64,000 nucleotides of DNA from Phascolomyces articulosus (GCA_025677815.1 JAIXMP010000017.1:930001-994000); one strand, 5' to 3'. Counted from the stretch's first letter, positions 35,849 through 49,917 are shown. Program-made: numbers and translations. Notes: generated by a model from the letters alone, not told the origin.

Positions 35849-38039
35849 ATGATTCCAAATTCGCCTGGAATGAATGTCATTCCACTACATGATCCTGATT
35901 CTTCTACAGAAGAAGCAATTAAAGAACGAGACTTTGATCGAATTGTCAATGAATCGACTCATGGCATCAATCTTATTCTCGGTACTCAATTGGTGAAACT
36001 ACTTGACCAACGAGCGTATGCTTTAGGAATGAAGGGTCAATTCGCACGAGCTGTTCAAGACGCCAATACCATCATCAAACAGGCATCCAATGAAGCACTT
36101 GGCTATTTACGATTAGGAGGACTCTATGAAGCACAGGGAAAACAACTCATGGCAATTCATACTTATGACAATGGACTTGGTTACGTGACGCCTGATACAA
36201 TCGAGTATGCTCAAATTTTAGACGCCAAAAAGAGAGCCATTGGACAACATAGTACACGGGTTGATTTTATCAAGATGCTTCCTGCTGAGCTTATTTATTT
36301 GATATTTCAACTGTTATCACAAGATGTCAGAGCCATTTGCTTCGATGTTTCATCTCTGTGGCGAACTAAGTTGCTGGAATGCCCTGTGGCATGGAGAGAA
36401 CTGTCATGTAATGATTCACCTACAGATTATCCCATTACAAGTGTACTGTCTCATATCGCTAAAAATGTTGAAGTATTGTTGATCAATACATCAAATCAAC
36501 TTTTATGCTATCGATACCTTGAAAATATGCAAAATGGGCATTTCAGCAAATTACGATCGCTTCGTATGACAGGTATAGTATATATTTATATTGTAAAAGG
36601 AGGAAAAGCGGGTTGTTGATTTATCAAATGGTTATCATTCATAGTTTATCCTAATATAGAAAATTGTTACCTTCAAATTAGCTTTTACAATGCAACAAAT
36701 ATCATTTCAATCAATGTCATCCATTATGTCTATTGCTTTCTTCCGCATTGGTACCACAACCGTGACAGAGCTTGACTTGGACCTCCTTGGTCTGGATAGC
36801 AACTCAGTACCTATCACAACCCTTGCTGATATTCTCAGCATTTTTCCAAACTTGACAACACTCGTATTCAAGGCAAATGGGTCGTTGCAGCGCATCAGTG
36901 GGAATATAACTATGCTGCAAGACAAGAAACATCAATCCCTCATAGATTTAGATCTTCGATTGGAAATCATCAACAGAGATGGAATTCTACCCTTTTTAGT
37001 GCACTGTCCAAATATTCGACGACTCATCTTGATTGGATGCTTACCTTGTGTCTTGCGTCCTATTCGAAAACATTTACTTTTCCTTAAGAACTTTTCCTAC
37101 AACTATCAGCACACTGTATCCGCTCTGGAACCACGACAAGAACGATCGAGCCATCCAGGCATGAACAAAATATACACTAATACTTCAATTCCGACTCCTG
37201 CAATACATGTTTTACCTCTTGTTCGCAAAAACATGAAGACATTAGAAACGTTGTATCTTCATTTGGATGGAACAGGCGATGCTGCTACATTAAATGCGGC
37301 TTATGCACCTCTTCGATTAACCAAAATTAGATCCTTGTCATTACGTGAAAGCTCTGGCCTCCAACCCATCTTTTTACGTTCCATCCAAATGTCTAGTACC
37401 TTGACACACCTTTGCATGATCGATGTGATGGACTATAATACATTAGTTGATACCATGATTAAACTGCCTGTGCTTGTACGTTTTCAATTATTTGCTCGGG
37501 CACCAGTGGATAGCAATAACTTAGCTCGGTTATTTGAACACTATACTTCCTTGTGCAATACACCCAACAAGGTGTGCTCGCTTCAGTCTTTGGATCTTCG
37601 CATATGCTTTAATATGCCGGATGCTTTATTGAATATGATTGCAAATATCACGTCATTAAAGAGCATCGTATTAGATGATCTTCGTGGTATATCAACTAAA
37701 GGATTGGAGAATTTTTTCAGATTATTACGAGGTAAAGAATCAAGCTTGACTAGCATTCGATTGATAAGGCTGGGTACTGTTCGTGATGAAACTGTGATTG
37801 CCCTAAGCAAAATAAACAGTTTAACCAGCATCTATTTGGAGCAGTTGTTAGTGTTATCAGATCGTGGTATTTCTGGATTAGTGGAGACTGCCAATAAAAG
37901 GGAAGGAAGACGACCGATAGAGAGCTTGACAATCAAGAATTGTCTCCATGTTCACCAACAATCTGCAAACTATGCATCACGAAAGATCAAAACAGTTGTT
38001 TATGAGCCACACCAAATAAATTACATGACTTTCTTGTAA
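35849..38039 (+). CDS. TPR/F-box/LRR protein, paralog A
   Basis: Two exons, 35849-36572 and 36682-38039, 693 aa. The acceptor at 36682 is the only nearby one that restores the frame. TPR-like helices span about 20-112 (QRAYALGMKGQFARAVQDA, GYLRLGGLYEAQGK), an F-box about 137-178 (RVDFIKMLPAELIYLIFQLL ... SSLWRTKLLECPVAW), and irregular leucine-rich repeats fill about 250-680. F-box proteins link substrates to SCF (Skp1-Cullin) ubiquitin ligases; the LRR usually binds the substrate. Substrate unknown. First and most divergent of four paralogs in the cluster, and convergent with paralog B. Confidence 0.85.
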
Positions 38040-38318
38040 TTTTATTTATATTTATACCCACTATCTTTTCCCTATTTTTACCTGATTCTTCCCACTTTTT
38101 CATTATTTCTTTATCAGTTAGAATATTAGTAGAAAAACATGTAACTTTGCACCACCATATTTTTTTTATTAATATCTCTTTTTTTTTTCTTGCTATTTAA
38201 ATAAAAAAAAAGCTTTAAATGTATATAAAATCATATATGCCGGACTATAATCAAATTTTTTTAGTCATGCAAAGTGATATTTATAATTATAAAAAAAGTA
38301 ATAATGATTGTGTTTTTA

Positions 38319-40487
38319 TTATTCGATTATTTCAACATATCTGATTTTTCTTTGTACATATGATACAGTTTCTTTAGAGAGAGATTTACATTTATCTAGT
38401 GTTAAACTACGTAGGTTTGTCGCATCATCCACCATTCGCTTGATGCCATCGTCCGTAATGTCCGTTATCTTTTCCAAAATGATAGTCTTGAGACATTTTA
38501 CGCCACCTATTTTCTCAAGCACAACGTCATTTACCACATCCATTTCCACCAACTTGACTTCGAATACATTACTATCACGTAACTTGTTCATAAAGCCCCA
38601 TAAACCTTCTTGCGTCACCTTCCCCAGCTTTGTCAACGTCACCTCCTTGATCGCTTTACCATCGGCCACGGCATCTAATACTTCATCTGTAATCGAACTA
38701 CAATATCGAAACCAAAACCTTCGGAATTTTTGTTTAGATTCTGGTAACGATGCGTACATCTTGAACAGTCGAACGAGGCTTGGACCGCCATCCTCTGCCC
38801 CAATATGTGATAATTCCATCTCCTCCAATGGCGGCATGGTAATAAGGGTATCGACCAGCGAGGGTATGTTGGGTGTTGCAACAGCAGCAATATGAGTGAG
38901 TGACTTGCACGATTCGATGGCATGTAAAACGAGTGTTTGGATGATCCCAGATTTGTCAGGCCAAAATGTCAAACTTTCAGCTCGTTCCAATTTTAGGTCT
39001 CGATAGTCGGGAAATGGGTCATGGTAAGGTTCATCATTTTTTACTTGGTCTTCCGTCAAGGACAAGTTTGCATAAATGGTTTGTAGAGTATGCATATTTT
39101 TCAATAAGAATGGTAAAAACTTTTCTTTTGGTACGCCATAACCACCATTACGTGTATAAATGGCCCGTAACCCAGGACCGCTGCTTTCGCCTTCCAGATC
39201 ATCTAAGTCCAAAATCCCGAAACTTGGATTGTATCCAAAAATTTCTAGGTTGGGACACATTCTGTAGACAAGATCCAGGACATCTGCTGTACTATAGCTT
39301 ACGGATAATCGTCGTAGTTTTGGTAATTGCTTGAGCAATGGTTCCAGGGATTCACTTGTTGTGGTTGTGATGGTTGTCTCCAAATCAATGAGAGATTGAT
39401 GCGGCCCTCCCAAAAGTTCCAAATCCCCGACAATTATATCCAATGGATCCCACGCTTCAAATACCAGACATTGAAGGTTGGTGCAATAAAAAAGTAAATC
39501 CGTCAAAGTGACGGGGATATTATGAGAATGAAACGTAAACTGCAATCTTGTTAATGTAGTTCGCATTTGCCATAAAACACTTGTTAAAGACATAATCATG
39601 TTTGTATTGATCAATTTTGTTGTTGCGATATCTAAAAAATTGAAAAAAGCGTGTCAATTTTATTTTACCATACTTTATCAGTCAACAAAAACAACAAAAA
39701 AGATTTCTATATTTATTTCCCACACGCAATTTTTCTTATACACATTATACTTACTTGTCATCTCAAAGGATTCAATTTTTTTAAATTGACCTTGTTCCAT
39801 GTGATCCAGATACCTGAACCACACTTCTGAATCATCTGTATTGATGATCAAATCCTCGATATATCTCGCAATATATGGTAAAGCCGATGCAATAATACCA
39901 TGTGCTGTGTCGTCTTCATTTGAAATATTGACCCATGCCAACCCACAATTTGCGATCTTCCTTCGCCAAGTGGTGCTTACGTTCAAACAAATAGCCATAT
40001 CTTTATCTTCCATAAGCATAATGATTTCGTCTCCCAACTCAGGTGGGAGTGCTGCGAAAAAATCGACACGTCGTTTCTTGTTTACTTCCGCTATCTTTTT
40101 GCCTTGAACAAGTTGTTCATATTTAATATCGCCAGAAGCTACTTTTTCTAGTGCTTCTTGATATATTTCGATTGCCATTCCTTGCTTTCCTTGCATTGCC
40201 AATAAACTACCCAGACGAAGATAACCCGCGGCCATTTCAGGTGCATAGGTAATCATTTCTTTTGCGTCCTCCATTGCTGCTTCAAACTTGCTCCTCATTC
40301 CCAGGGCATACGCCCGATGGTCAAGCACAGCCATGAGCTGCAGCTGTTGAATATTGACTACCGCATTCGTTGCAAGATTGACCGTCTCCGTATAATTATG
40401 CTTGCTAAGAGCATTTTTGACATTGGCAAAATAAGATTTCGCGGGAGTAGTATCGATATTTGAAATCGGCACTGGCGCAGATACCAT
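38319..40487 (-). CDS. TPR/F-box/LRR protein, paralog B
   Basis: Two exons, 39755-40487 and 38319-39631, 681 aa. The layout matches paralog A: TPR region (DHRAYALGMRSKFEAAMEDA, GYLRLGSLLAMQGKQGMAIE), F-box (RRVDFFAALPPELGDEIIML ... STTWRRKIANCGLAW), one phase-1 intron right after the exon-1 sequence ESFEMT, then about 430 residues of leucine-rich repeats. Predicted SCF ubiquitin-ligase adaptor in the cytosol or nucleus, target unknown. It shares upstream motifs with paralog C, its nearest tandem copy. Confidence 0.85.
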
Positions 40488-41426
40488 TTATAAGTTGAGC
40501 GAACTACAACTTGGGGAAAAAATAGAGTAAAAAAAGAAGAGGTATTGAAGGGGGAAAGAGAGCCTGGGAGTAGTGTCTGCATTATAGTAACAAAGTCAGC
40601 TCTCCTTTCGTGTTACCATACACACGCATACATTACACATTAATATATCTTCATGGGTGATCTAAAAGATAAAAAAATAAAACTTACCAGAAAGAAGGCT
40701 TTAACTTGAAGATATTCAATTAAATGTAATAGTTGTTAAGTTTAAACCTTGAATGTATGATCAGCCTTTATTTAAATACCCAATTTATTACGTGTGCGCA
40801 GCACAGGGCACCCCAATACCTCCTACTTAGAATTGGTTAGTTTTTACGAGGCGCAGCTTTCTTTTGTACTACCAGGTTTGTTCAATGGTATGATCTATCA
40901 CAACAACCATTATTACTATATAACATTTGAACGCTACGGTAGATATCTGGGAAATCCGTCGTCTCGTTCTGATGTAGGTAATAAATGTATACAGATTTAC
41001 TACACTTCTTATCACTAATATTATTATGATAATTAGTATTGGTATGGAAAATTTGTAGACTTTGATTAAAATCATAATATATTCACCGTACTTTCCTTAT
41101 TTTGGACAATGAGAATTTAAGCCACATACTATTATCAAAATTAAAGGTATGTTACAGCTACTAGTAATGAAACATAAATATGAACTGCCACAATTACTAG
41201 GTGCTTTACCATATTGAATAAATGGACTATATAGATTTTAATTCCTAGAGCTGTATCGTACAGCATTTACTATAATCTATTATGGTAAGATCATGTTTCT
41301 GAATTAGTTGTATACTTATTATATTAAAGAGCGCTTTATTTTTAAGAAATGTAAATGATCAAATAATAATAAATGAAGTCCGTAAATATTATAATTTAAT
41401 TGTAACTAGATGGTTTTATTATTACA
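40488..41426. other. Intergenic, upstream region of F-box paralog B
   Basis: Carries GGGTGATCTAA (40655-40665), AACTTGAAGATAT (40703-40715) and GAGGCGCAGC (40848-40857). All three recur upstream of paralog C. No gene is seen. Confidence 0.6.
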
Positions 41427-43714
41427 TTAGTCAAAGAGACCAAAACCAAGGGAATCATCGTCGTCGTCATCATTGTCAATATATATATTTGTTTGCTTAT
41501 AACTTTTTGTTACATCATCTACAAGGGCTTTGGTGACTTTGTGACAATATAGGATATTAAAAGTCGTAACTGTCTTGGATTTATTTACCACAAAGTTGAC
41601 ACCTTCATCCTTGATACTCAACAAACTTTCACAATAGAGTGTATGAAGCCAATCCAACTCACTAATTGCATCAAGAACTTCATCATCTACGGCTTTTGTT
41701 CGGATCAGATAAACCTCGGTTAGCTGTGCGTGTTTGTTTACTTTTGTAAAAAAGTTCTTGAGACCTTCCTGAGTTACATTCGCGGTTTGGGATGCAAACT
41801 TGATACTTTTAATAGTCTTGACCTCTGCAAGTGCATCCAACACTTCATCAGTCATAACGAGAGGAGAGTCGAGGTACGAAAACATTTCGAGTTTCTTGTT
41901 GGACTCTGAAAGAGACGTAGTAGCATATGTTTTGAAAAGGCGAACCAAACTCTTAATGGAGCTTTCAGTATCTGTATTAGCGTCTGGTGAAAATTGTGTA
42001 AATTCTAGCTTTTGTACGGGTGGCAGTGATACAAGACAGTCAACAAGAGCAGGGATATTGGATGGACCCATTGGATGGAAATATGTTAGGCACGGTCTCA
42101 TCGCCTGAAAAAAAATGGGCTCTGCCACTCTGTAGATATCTCCCAAGTAATAAAACTTTTCCAATTGATCAAATGAATTTGGCTGATATTGGTAGCTTGG
42201 GCGGAAATTATCATGAGGTTCTTGATTATCCTTTTGATCTTCGGTCATGGACATGTTGATATAAATATGTTTTAATGAATGCTGGTTTTTCCACAAGAGT
42301 CGTAAAAGTTTGTCTGCTGGAACGCCACATTTACCACGAGATGGAGTATATAATACTTTTAATCCAGGAGAATGCAGTTTATCATTACTGTTGTCGTTGT
42401 CGTTGTCGTTGCCATAATTATCCAGTTCGTCGAGTTCTGGAATAATGACATCGGGATCGAATCCAAATATCTCCAAGTTGGGGCAGTGATCACAGACAAC
42501 ATCAAATACCTCAGGTTCACAATTCTTTAATGATAGCCGTCGTAGATGAGGACATCTTTCAACAAGTAGTTTCAAGTCGCTGCCCGAAATATTGTAAGTC
42601 CTTAATTTTAGATCAATGAGACCATGCGTTGTTGATTCTCCCAAAAGATCAATATCTTTAATCAAGTATGCGAAATCTCTCGATGTTTTGAACCGAAATG
42701 TTTTGAGATTGGGAGAATACGTTAGAATATCCACTAGCCGTATTGGACTGTCGAAATAACAGGCATCAATGTCAAGTGTTGTCAATGTATGTCGTGTTCG
42801 CCAGAGTGCATTCGTCCATAGCATCATGGCGTTTGTTGTGATCATTGTACCACCTGAATCTTAATATTTCATACATAAAATGAATATGTCGAATTAGCAT
42901 ATGCATATTAATAAATTAAGTGATTTTAACTCATCCCTTACACCTACTCCAAACACAAAAAAAAATATTTACAGTTTAAAGTCAATGATTTGATGTTTGT
43001 TAAATAACCGTTCTCCATACAATCAAAATATTTGTAAACCAAATGTAAAGCTCCAGTATTGATTTTTAGGTCTTCGACATGCTTTCCAACGTATGGCATT
43101 GCCCTTGCGACAATACCATCTCGGTTGGGAGGATTAAATTCCACTATTTCTTCCCACGCTGCATGAGAATTAATGATACGTCGACGCCATTCCTTGGATA
43201 CGTCCATAAGTACAGCTCTTTCGTATTCTTTCAATAAAGGAAATATGATATTGTCGAGTTGACTAGGGAGAATACTCACAGGGTCGATACGTTGTTCATT
43301 TTTTTCGATTGCTTTCTTTTCGCCTTGCACCAATAATTCGTAAGCTGGATTATCATTCGGTACGTTTTTTAAGGCTTGTCGATATACCTTGATAGCATCA
43401 GGCTGTTTTCCTTGCATATCGAACAAGTGAACTAGTCGAATATAACCTGCATCCAATGTGGGTCCGAATGAAATCATTTTTTCAGCATCTTTGATAGCTG
43501 GTTCAAATTTGCCCTGCATTCCTAAAGCATAAGCTCGATGATCAAGTACTGTCATAAGTTGAAGTTGTTTTATTTGAGTGATTGCTATTGATGCTAGTTT
43601 GGATGCTTCATCAAAATCGTTGATGTCGTAAGCATCTTTAACCTTGTCGAAAGAAAGTTGAACAGAAGCTGGATCGAAAGTGGGAAACGCTGGTAATACG
43701 TTAGTTGTCTCCAT
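41427..43714 (-). CDS. TPR/F-box/LRR protein, paralog C
   Basis: Two exons, 42973-43714 and 41427-42853 (or 42859; two in-frame acceptors 6 nt apart), 722 or 724 aa. The ATG at 43714 aligns with the paralogs; an in-frame ATG at 43777 would add 21 residues. TPR (DHRAYALGMQGKFEPAIKDA, GYIRLVHLFDMQGKQPDAIK), F-box (RIDPVSILPSQLDNIIFPLL ... SKEWRRRIINSHAAW), then leucine-rich repeats. There is an Asn/Asp-rich insert (YGNDNDNDNSND) in the LRR and a run of five Asp near the C-terminus. Predicted SCF adaptor, target unknown. Confidence 0.85.
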
Positions 43715-45644
43715 TATTTGATAAGCTATAATTTGTTGGTAATCTGTTAAATTATTAATACCAACTTTTACCGTCACACCACCAATTTTTTCTATTGTAC
43801 CTGAAAAAAAAGGAGGGAAAAAGATCAGTGATTTTTACACTGGTATTACTGATGATACTTGCATCTTTATTTCACTATTGTTCTATTTAAATAAAAACAG
43901 GAAAAAGAAGAATCAAAATGGGGTCCGCAGTACCAAGGGAGTTTTTTTTTTTTTTTTTTTTTTTCAAGGGTGATCTAATATTGAGGCGCAGCAATTTGTA
44001 TCACTCTAAGATCTTTAAGAATGGTGATCACAACCATAAATTTTATATTGTTATCAGTCAATTTGGCACCTTTTAATTGAAGGCGCAGTAGTTCCAAAAA
44101 GCTTAGAGATCAGATTTGTCACGATCCATTTTTTTCAGTATAATATTAATTAATAGTTAATGAATGAATATATACTGTACTTTCCTCATTATCAACATTT
44201 CGCAGCAGGACATTTCATTCTAACATAAGTAACACGCCATGCCTTTGGATATACTACTTTCCATTGTTAGGTTATGCTGCAACTTGAAGATATAATCATT
44301 CATCATTACGATGAAGCAAACCCATTATATTTTAGGCAGGACAGCGCGTATTTCCGTTTTTGTTCTTTAAGAAACGAATAGGTAGTAAAATTCATACATA
44401 TGTAGCAAAACAAAAACAAAAAAAAAAAATCAAAGTTTTCAATTTGAACAATACCATTAAGGAAAGTTTAACTTGTTGGAAGTGTTCAAGCCAAAGATAC
44501 TGTTGTTTTTCGGGAGTGAAGCAGTTTTAAGCTTGATACGTATACATACTATCTAACGTCAAGCTATATTCCCTTATAGTATTAGCCCCATTACATAGAT
44601 TGAGCAGTATACATTTACTGTAGCTCAATTGCCAAACAAAACCCAAGTACTGACAATAATGACGCCTACATTTCAATACGTTACTACGTACATAAACACC
44701 AGTAAAACCACTATATATATTATGAAAAAATTCAATAAAATAATTTGGCATTTCTGGGACCCAATTTCCTCAAAATCATCACTGTGTGTAAGCCTGTCAA
44801 GTAACCTGTAATATAGATTGTAGTTTGTATACTTATGTCTGCATTACTTAAAAAAATATTGTATCTACAGTTTTTTTTTTATTGTTTGAGCACCCCCAAT
44901 CGGAATTGGAAACAGAATTTTTTGGTTTCCAACTGTGCATTCTATTCTTTATGTAAATTTTCGGGCCACCCATCCTAAAAATGAGACTGATATTGATACG
45001 CGTTCTAAAATAAAATACAGTGCAACCGCTAAGAATTATAAAGTTCTTCCCTCGATTCATTTTATTCATCTCGTTCCCAAATGGCTGGTTCGAATCAAAT
45101 TACCACACCTACCACTTCTACTACTAGGAAAATCAAACCTGTGCATATTACTTTTTTCTCTGAATATAGAGGAGATTCAAAATAGGCAGTAATTTCGTTT
45201 TCAAATTTGAAAATAGCATATCGGTTGAGAAAGCATGTGTATTTTATGGCTCTCCTATGACAGCTGGCCTTCAATTTAGGAGGATTTGGCACGCCAAGTT
45301 CTCAAAACTTTAGTAAAAGTGAGTCAGTTAGTATTTTTTTCTTCTAAATCCATGGTGATACAAAATGTATCATGCTTCCTAATTTTCTGGGTCCCACTTT
45401 GCAATCAATAAAGTATAAATACCCTTGATGAGGTAACATAATCTACAACCTTTCGCTTTTTCATTCCATTGGTACCATATATAACTATAACAAGTATATA
45501 TCTGTTTCTATTATATTGTCTGGATATTAAGTAATACAGCCTCAATGAATTGACATGCCTTTTTTTGATATAGTATAATATATATCATTCATTCCCAACT
45601 TCACTATCGTGCTCACTTTTTATACTTTATTCAATAGATATATA
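43715..45644. other. Divergent intergenic region, F-box paralogs C and D
   Basis: Contains a T23 run (43942-43964), GGGTGATCTAA (43968-43978), GAGGCGCAGC (43983-43992), AGGCGCAG (44081-44088) and AACTTGAAGATAT (44281-44293), which are shared with the region upstream of paralog B. Open frames here are not protein-like. Confidence 0.6.
45414..45420 (+). promoter_or_regulatory. TATA-like box, F-box gene D
   Basis: TATAAAT, about 225 bp before the ATG at 45645. Weak evidence, by sequence only. Confidence 0.25.
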
Positions 45645-47997
45645 ATGTTTACGACAACCCTTGACACAAGGATAACACAACCATCATTCACCAAAGTCAG
45701 AAACGCGTTCGACAAGCGTGATTATCAAGATACCATTGAAAAAGCGACGATTACTTTAGAGCAGATACAAAAATCACAATTAATTGTCATGCTCGACCGT
45801 CGCTCCTATGCTTTTGGCATGAAGGGAAAATATGATATGGCAATCAAAGATGCAAAAACAATGATCGAATATGGAGGGTTGTCTATGATGTCACATGGGT
45901 ATCTCCGCCTTGGAAATTTGTTGGAATCCCAAGGTAAATATGGAGCAGCAATACAGTTATATCAAGAGGCATTAGAAAAATTATCAACCCCTGATAATGA
46001 CTATTGCGGATACAAGCAATTGATGCAAGCCAAAATCACAGCCGAGAAAAAGAACAACCAACGCTTCGACATTATTTCAGCGCTTCCATATGAATTATGC
46101 GACGAAATTATTGGGTATTTGACAGAAAAGGAGAAGGCAACAGTGCTTTTGGATGTATCCCCTATATGGCATCGACAGATATCAAACTGTCAAAAAACGT
46201 GGGCAGAAATATCAAATAATCATAACGAAGACAACGGCGAAATCATGGTTGCACGTGCTATACCTTATATTGCGGAATACATCAAGAATTTAACATTAAA
46301 AACAAATGATAAGAAAGCAATGTCCCGATATATCAACCATATGGAAGATGGACGTTTTAAAAGTCTTCAATCACTGGAAATAACAGGTAAATGATATCCA
46401 TCTATATAAATTACTACGGCAAATTAATTAAAGATAATTAGAAAAGAGTGATAAACTGAAGTTATCTTTTATTATATTTGTTTTTGTTATATATTGTATT
46501 TATAATCATATTATTATGTTTTAACAATTATTAGATGAGGCAATCTTTTATCTTATCGATACAGCAAATTCAACACTGTCATTGAAAAAATCTTTTTGGA
46601 TCATGCAAAATACATTGACCAAACTCAGGATTAATTATAATTACGAGTATTCTACATTGAAATTATCAGATATACTATACAATTGCCACCATCTCAAAAT
46701 ATTGGAAGTTATATCTATGGATTCATTTACAGATTTTCTTGGAGATCTGGAATGTTTACAAGAAGCGCATCTTTCATTGGTTGATATTACTCTGGGTCTT
46801 GAACCGGTATCGGGCGAAAGCATCAGACAGCTTACGAAATGGTGTCCGAATATTCGACGACTCATTTTGGAAGGGGCTACATCGTGTACAGTCGACGTTG
46901 TGTGTAATTGCTTTCCCAATTTGGAAATATTTGGATATAATCCTGGCCGTATCATCCCAGAACTAGGCGCATTGAATAGAGCCTACGACAGAGGTGAAAG
47001 AACAGTGAATGAGCAAGAACAAGGGTTACGAGGTATATTTACTCGCTATATTGGCTATGGCGTACCTGAAGAATTATTTATACCACTCTTAGAAAAAAAC
47101 CAAAAGACATTGGAACGTCTATACATCAACATGAGTAAAACCAAAGAACAAAAGCTGAGAAATGGCATGCCAAGCCCTGCTCCTGATCCAAGTTTAGCAA
47201 GAATAAGAGCAAGATATCAATGTTTAAAATTTGATCGGTTGGAAAGCTTGGTGTGCGAATCGGATGCTAAAGGAGTATATGAATCCATTTTTTTGAAATC
47301 TTCTGGGTCGTCCCTCAAGAGGTTTTGTTCAGTTTTTTCACCTAAAATATCCACCATTGCCGATATTCTGATAACAAGACCACCTTTCCACCATTTGAAA
47401 TTCTCTCGGATTGAATATTTTGGAAATGAAGATGCTCGTCGACAACAAGATGCATACTCCATGATACGTTTGTTTAAATCATACGCAGCGATCTCTCTCC
47501 CTGGTTCTGAGAATCGTTTCGAGAAATTCAGATGCGAATATAATAATTTCATATCGGATGCTGTGCTTGATGTACTCGCAGAAATCAAAACACTAAAGGA
47601 TATATACATTGACAACGATTGTAATATATCTAATCAGGGTCTCAAGAACTTTTTATATAAATTGAATGAAAATGATATCAAGGTCACCAAGCTTGGTTTA
47701 GCGGGTTTCATTTCGGAGGTAGATGATGATCTACTTGTTGAGATAGTCAGAAACCTAAAGTCTCTGGAAGCACTTTACCTCTGTCGTTTGCGAAATATTA
47801 CGGCTAATGGTATTAAAAATTTGGTGGATAACGCAAAAGGATTACGATATTTAAATATAACCTTTTGCTACAACATCAATAGATCAAAAGATGATGTTAT
47901 ATCATATGTAAAAAAGAATAGTACAAAAGTAAAAAACCTAAGAATGTTTCCATATGCATATGATGAGTGTTACGAAGAGTTTGAGGTTGACATATAA
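45645..47997 (+). CDS. TPR/F-box/LRR protein, paralog D
   Basis: Two exons, 45645-46386 and 46535-47997, 734 aa. Frame continues upstream of the ATG at 45645 without family similarity. TPR (DRRSYAFGMKGKYDMAIKDA, GYLRLGNLLESQGKYGAAIQ), F-box (RFDIISALPYELCDEIIGYL ... SPIWHRQISNCQKTW), the same phase-1 intron after LEIT, then leucine-rich repeats (for example SLEALYLCRLRNITANGI). Predicted SCF adaptor, target unknown. Exon 1 resembles paralogs B and C more than A. Confidence 0.85.
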
Positions 47998-49182
47998 TTA
48001 TATAATAAAAGTAACAAGTTTATAAACACCATATTGCTTTTGCCACTCTATATTGTGATATGTTATGTTATATGAGGGGGGGAATGCGAAGACGTAATAG
48101 ACACTACTATGAGAGTTGGTAAAAGTCAGGGAGGTGGGTAAAAGAGAGGTACCTCCACTTTACCAAGATAAAAACGAAGTACTTTTCAACTTTTCTTTTT
48201 TTAAAAAAAAATGAAGTGCAATACAACTTTTCAAAAAAAAAATAGACAAAGGAATCAATACAAAATTCCTCGTGCGTTCCCAACAATTTATATTGTTAGT
48301 ATTATTATTGTAATAATTACTTATTACCATAGAAATATAATAGCCTCTAACCCCATATTCATTCGTAAAGAGTACTATTAAAAAAATACTTTTTTTTTCA
48401 ATGTTCTTCATCTTAAGTATGAAATTGAACTTGCTATGTAACCGAAAGTTATGTTCGTATTTTCCTCACGAATTGCTTAAATAATAAAGAAAGAGTAATC
48501 AGTCAGGGATATATTAAATAACTGCGTCACCCATAAAAAAGGTGCATGGTAATGAAAGTAGTTTTAATTGTGATAGAAATAAATAGCAGGACATAAAACA
48601 ACGAATTGCAGAACAATGTGCTTGCGATGATGATGTTTATGATTTAAAGAAAAGAAAAAAAAAACGTAATAGTGTCAGCAAAATCATAATCAACGCCAAT
48701 AACCTCCTTTCTATAAAACACTAGAACAGTGTTATGACTGTTTTCTTGTAATCAGAGTGTGTCAGCTGAATAAGTTGGTTCAATTATCTTCATGGAAATG
48801 CTATTCAAATTATCAATTTCAGCGAGGAAATCGCATTCTTGATAGGGTCGAAATATATATCACATTTAGTAACAGCCTTTTTAATTTCATGTAGTATGTA
48901 AAACCTCAATGAATAGAGCAAATAAATATTGGTTCAACAATATGATAGCGTTAATACATCTTACACCTCCATAGCGAGTATAAATAATTTAAGCGTTTGA
49001 ATACAATCCAATTAATAATCTCAAAACGTTGTTATCATCATTATTACTCTTCCTCTCTTATCAGCCAGTACTCACTGTAGAAAAAGGTATTCTCAAATAT
49101 GCTCATAAAAACACGAATTTAAGTAAACTCCCAGCTAAATTCAGTTAAAATTCAGGACCAATTTCTCGAGGTTACACATGAA

Positions 49183-49204
49183 AAAAACACGAATTCGTGT
49201 TTTT
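49183..49204. repeat. 22-bp perfect palindrome
   Basis: Centred on GAATTC, with CACG/CGTG shoulders and A/T ends. The half-site AAAACACGAATT also occurs at about 49107-49118. Confidence 0.7.
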
Positions 49205-49917
49205 CGGTTAGGAGTTTAGGTTTTTTTGGGTTTTATTTCGTACAGTGACTGAAGTAGATTGTTGTATTATTATTTTTTCTGTGTTCGTTTGCTAAGTTAC
49301 AGCGAGAGAAAAAAATGAATATTTGTAAAAACATGACATAACAATAGGTCTTTAATTAAATAAAATTAACCAGCTACTATTCGTTTCTCTTTTCATTATT
49401 AATAAGTCAAATACTATTAAATATACCATACAGATTTGATGATGCCAAAAGTTTAGTCCTGTATATATTTATTCGTTTTAAAATATATAAATAATAATAT
49501 TCAACTCCATTTTTAGATGATGTCGAATAATGGCACATGTGCAGAAATTCGGCTTGGAACATGCTCGGATTAATCGGGTACCTCACAAGTACCTCCTAAA
49601 TAGATACGTCAACAATTATTAGTTCACAAGAAAGATGAATCGTCCAAACAACTGTTCTTTTTGACATATTTAGTCATATGTCTAATAGTATATATACTAA
49701 AGCATTTTTTTTCTTTGTAATAAGTTAAATTTAAGTTGTAATATAACCTTTGCTTAAACCATTGATTTTACGATCACTTTTAATTTTTTATTGTGTACAT
49801 AATTGATGGATTGATTTTACTTATGTACTACTACAAATGCTACCTCCTATTGGTACTACTCCATTATGGAAGTGCGTAATCCATTATAATGCCTGATATT
49901 TCATTCACCATTTATAA

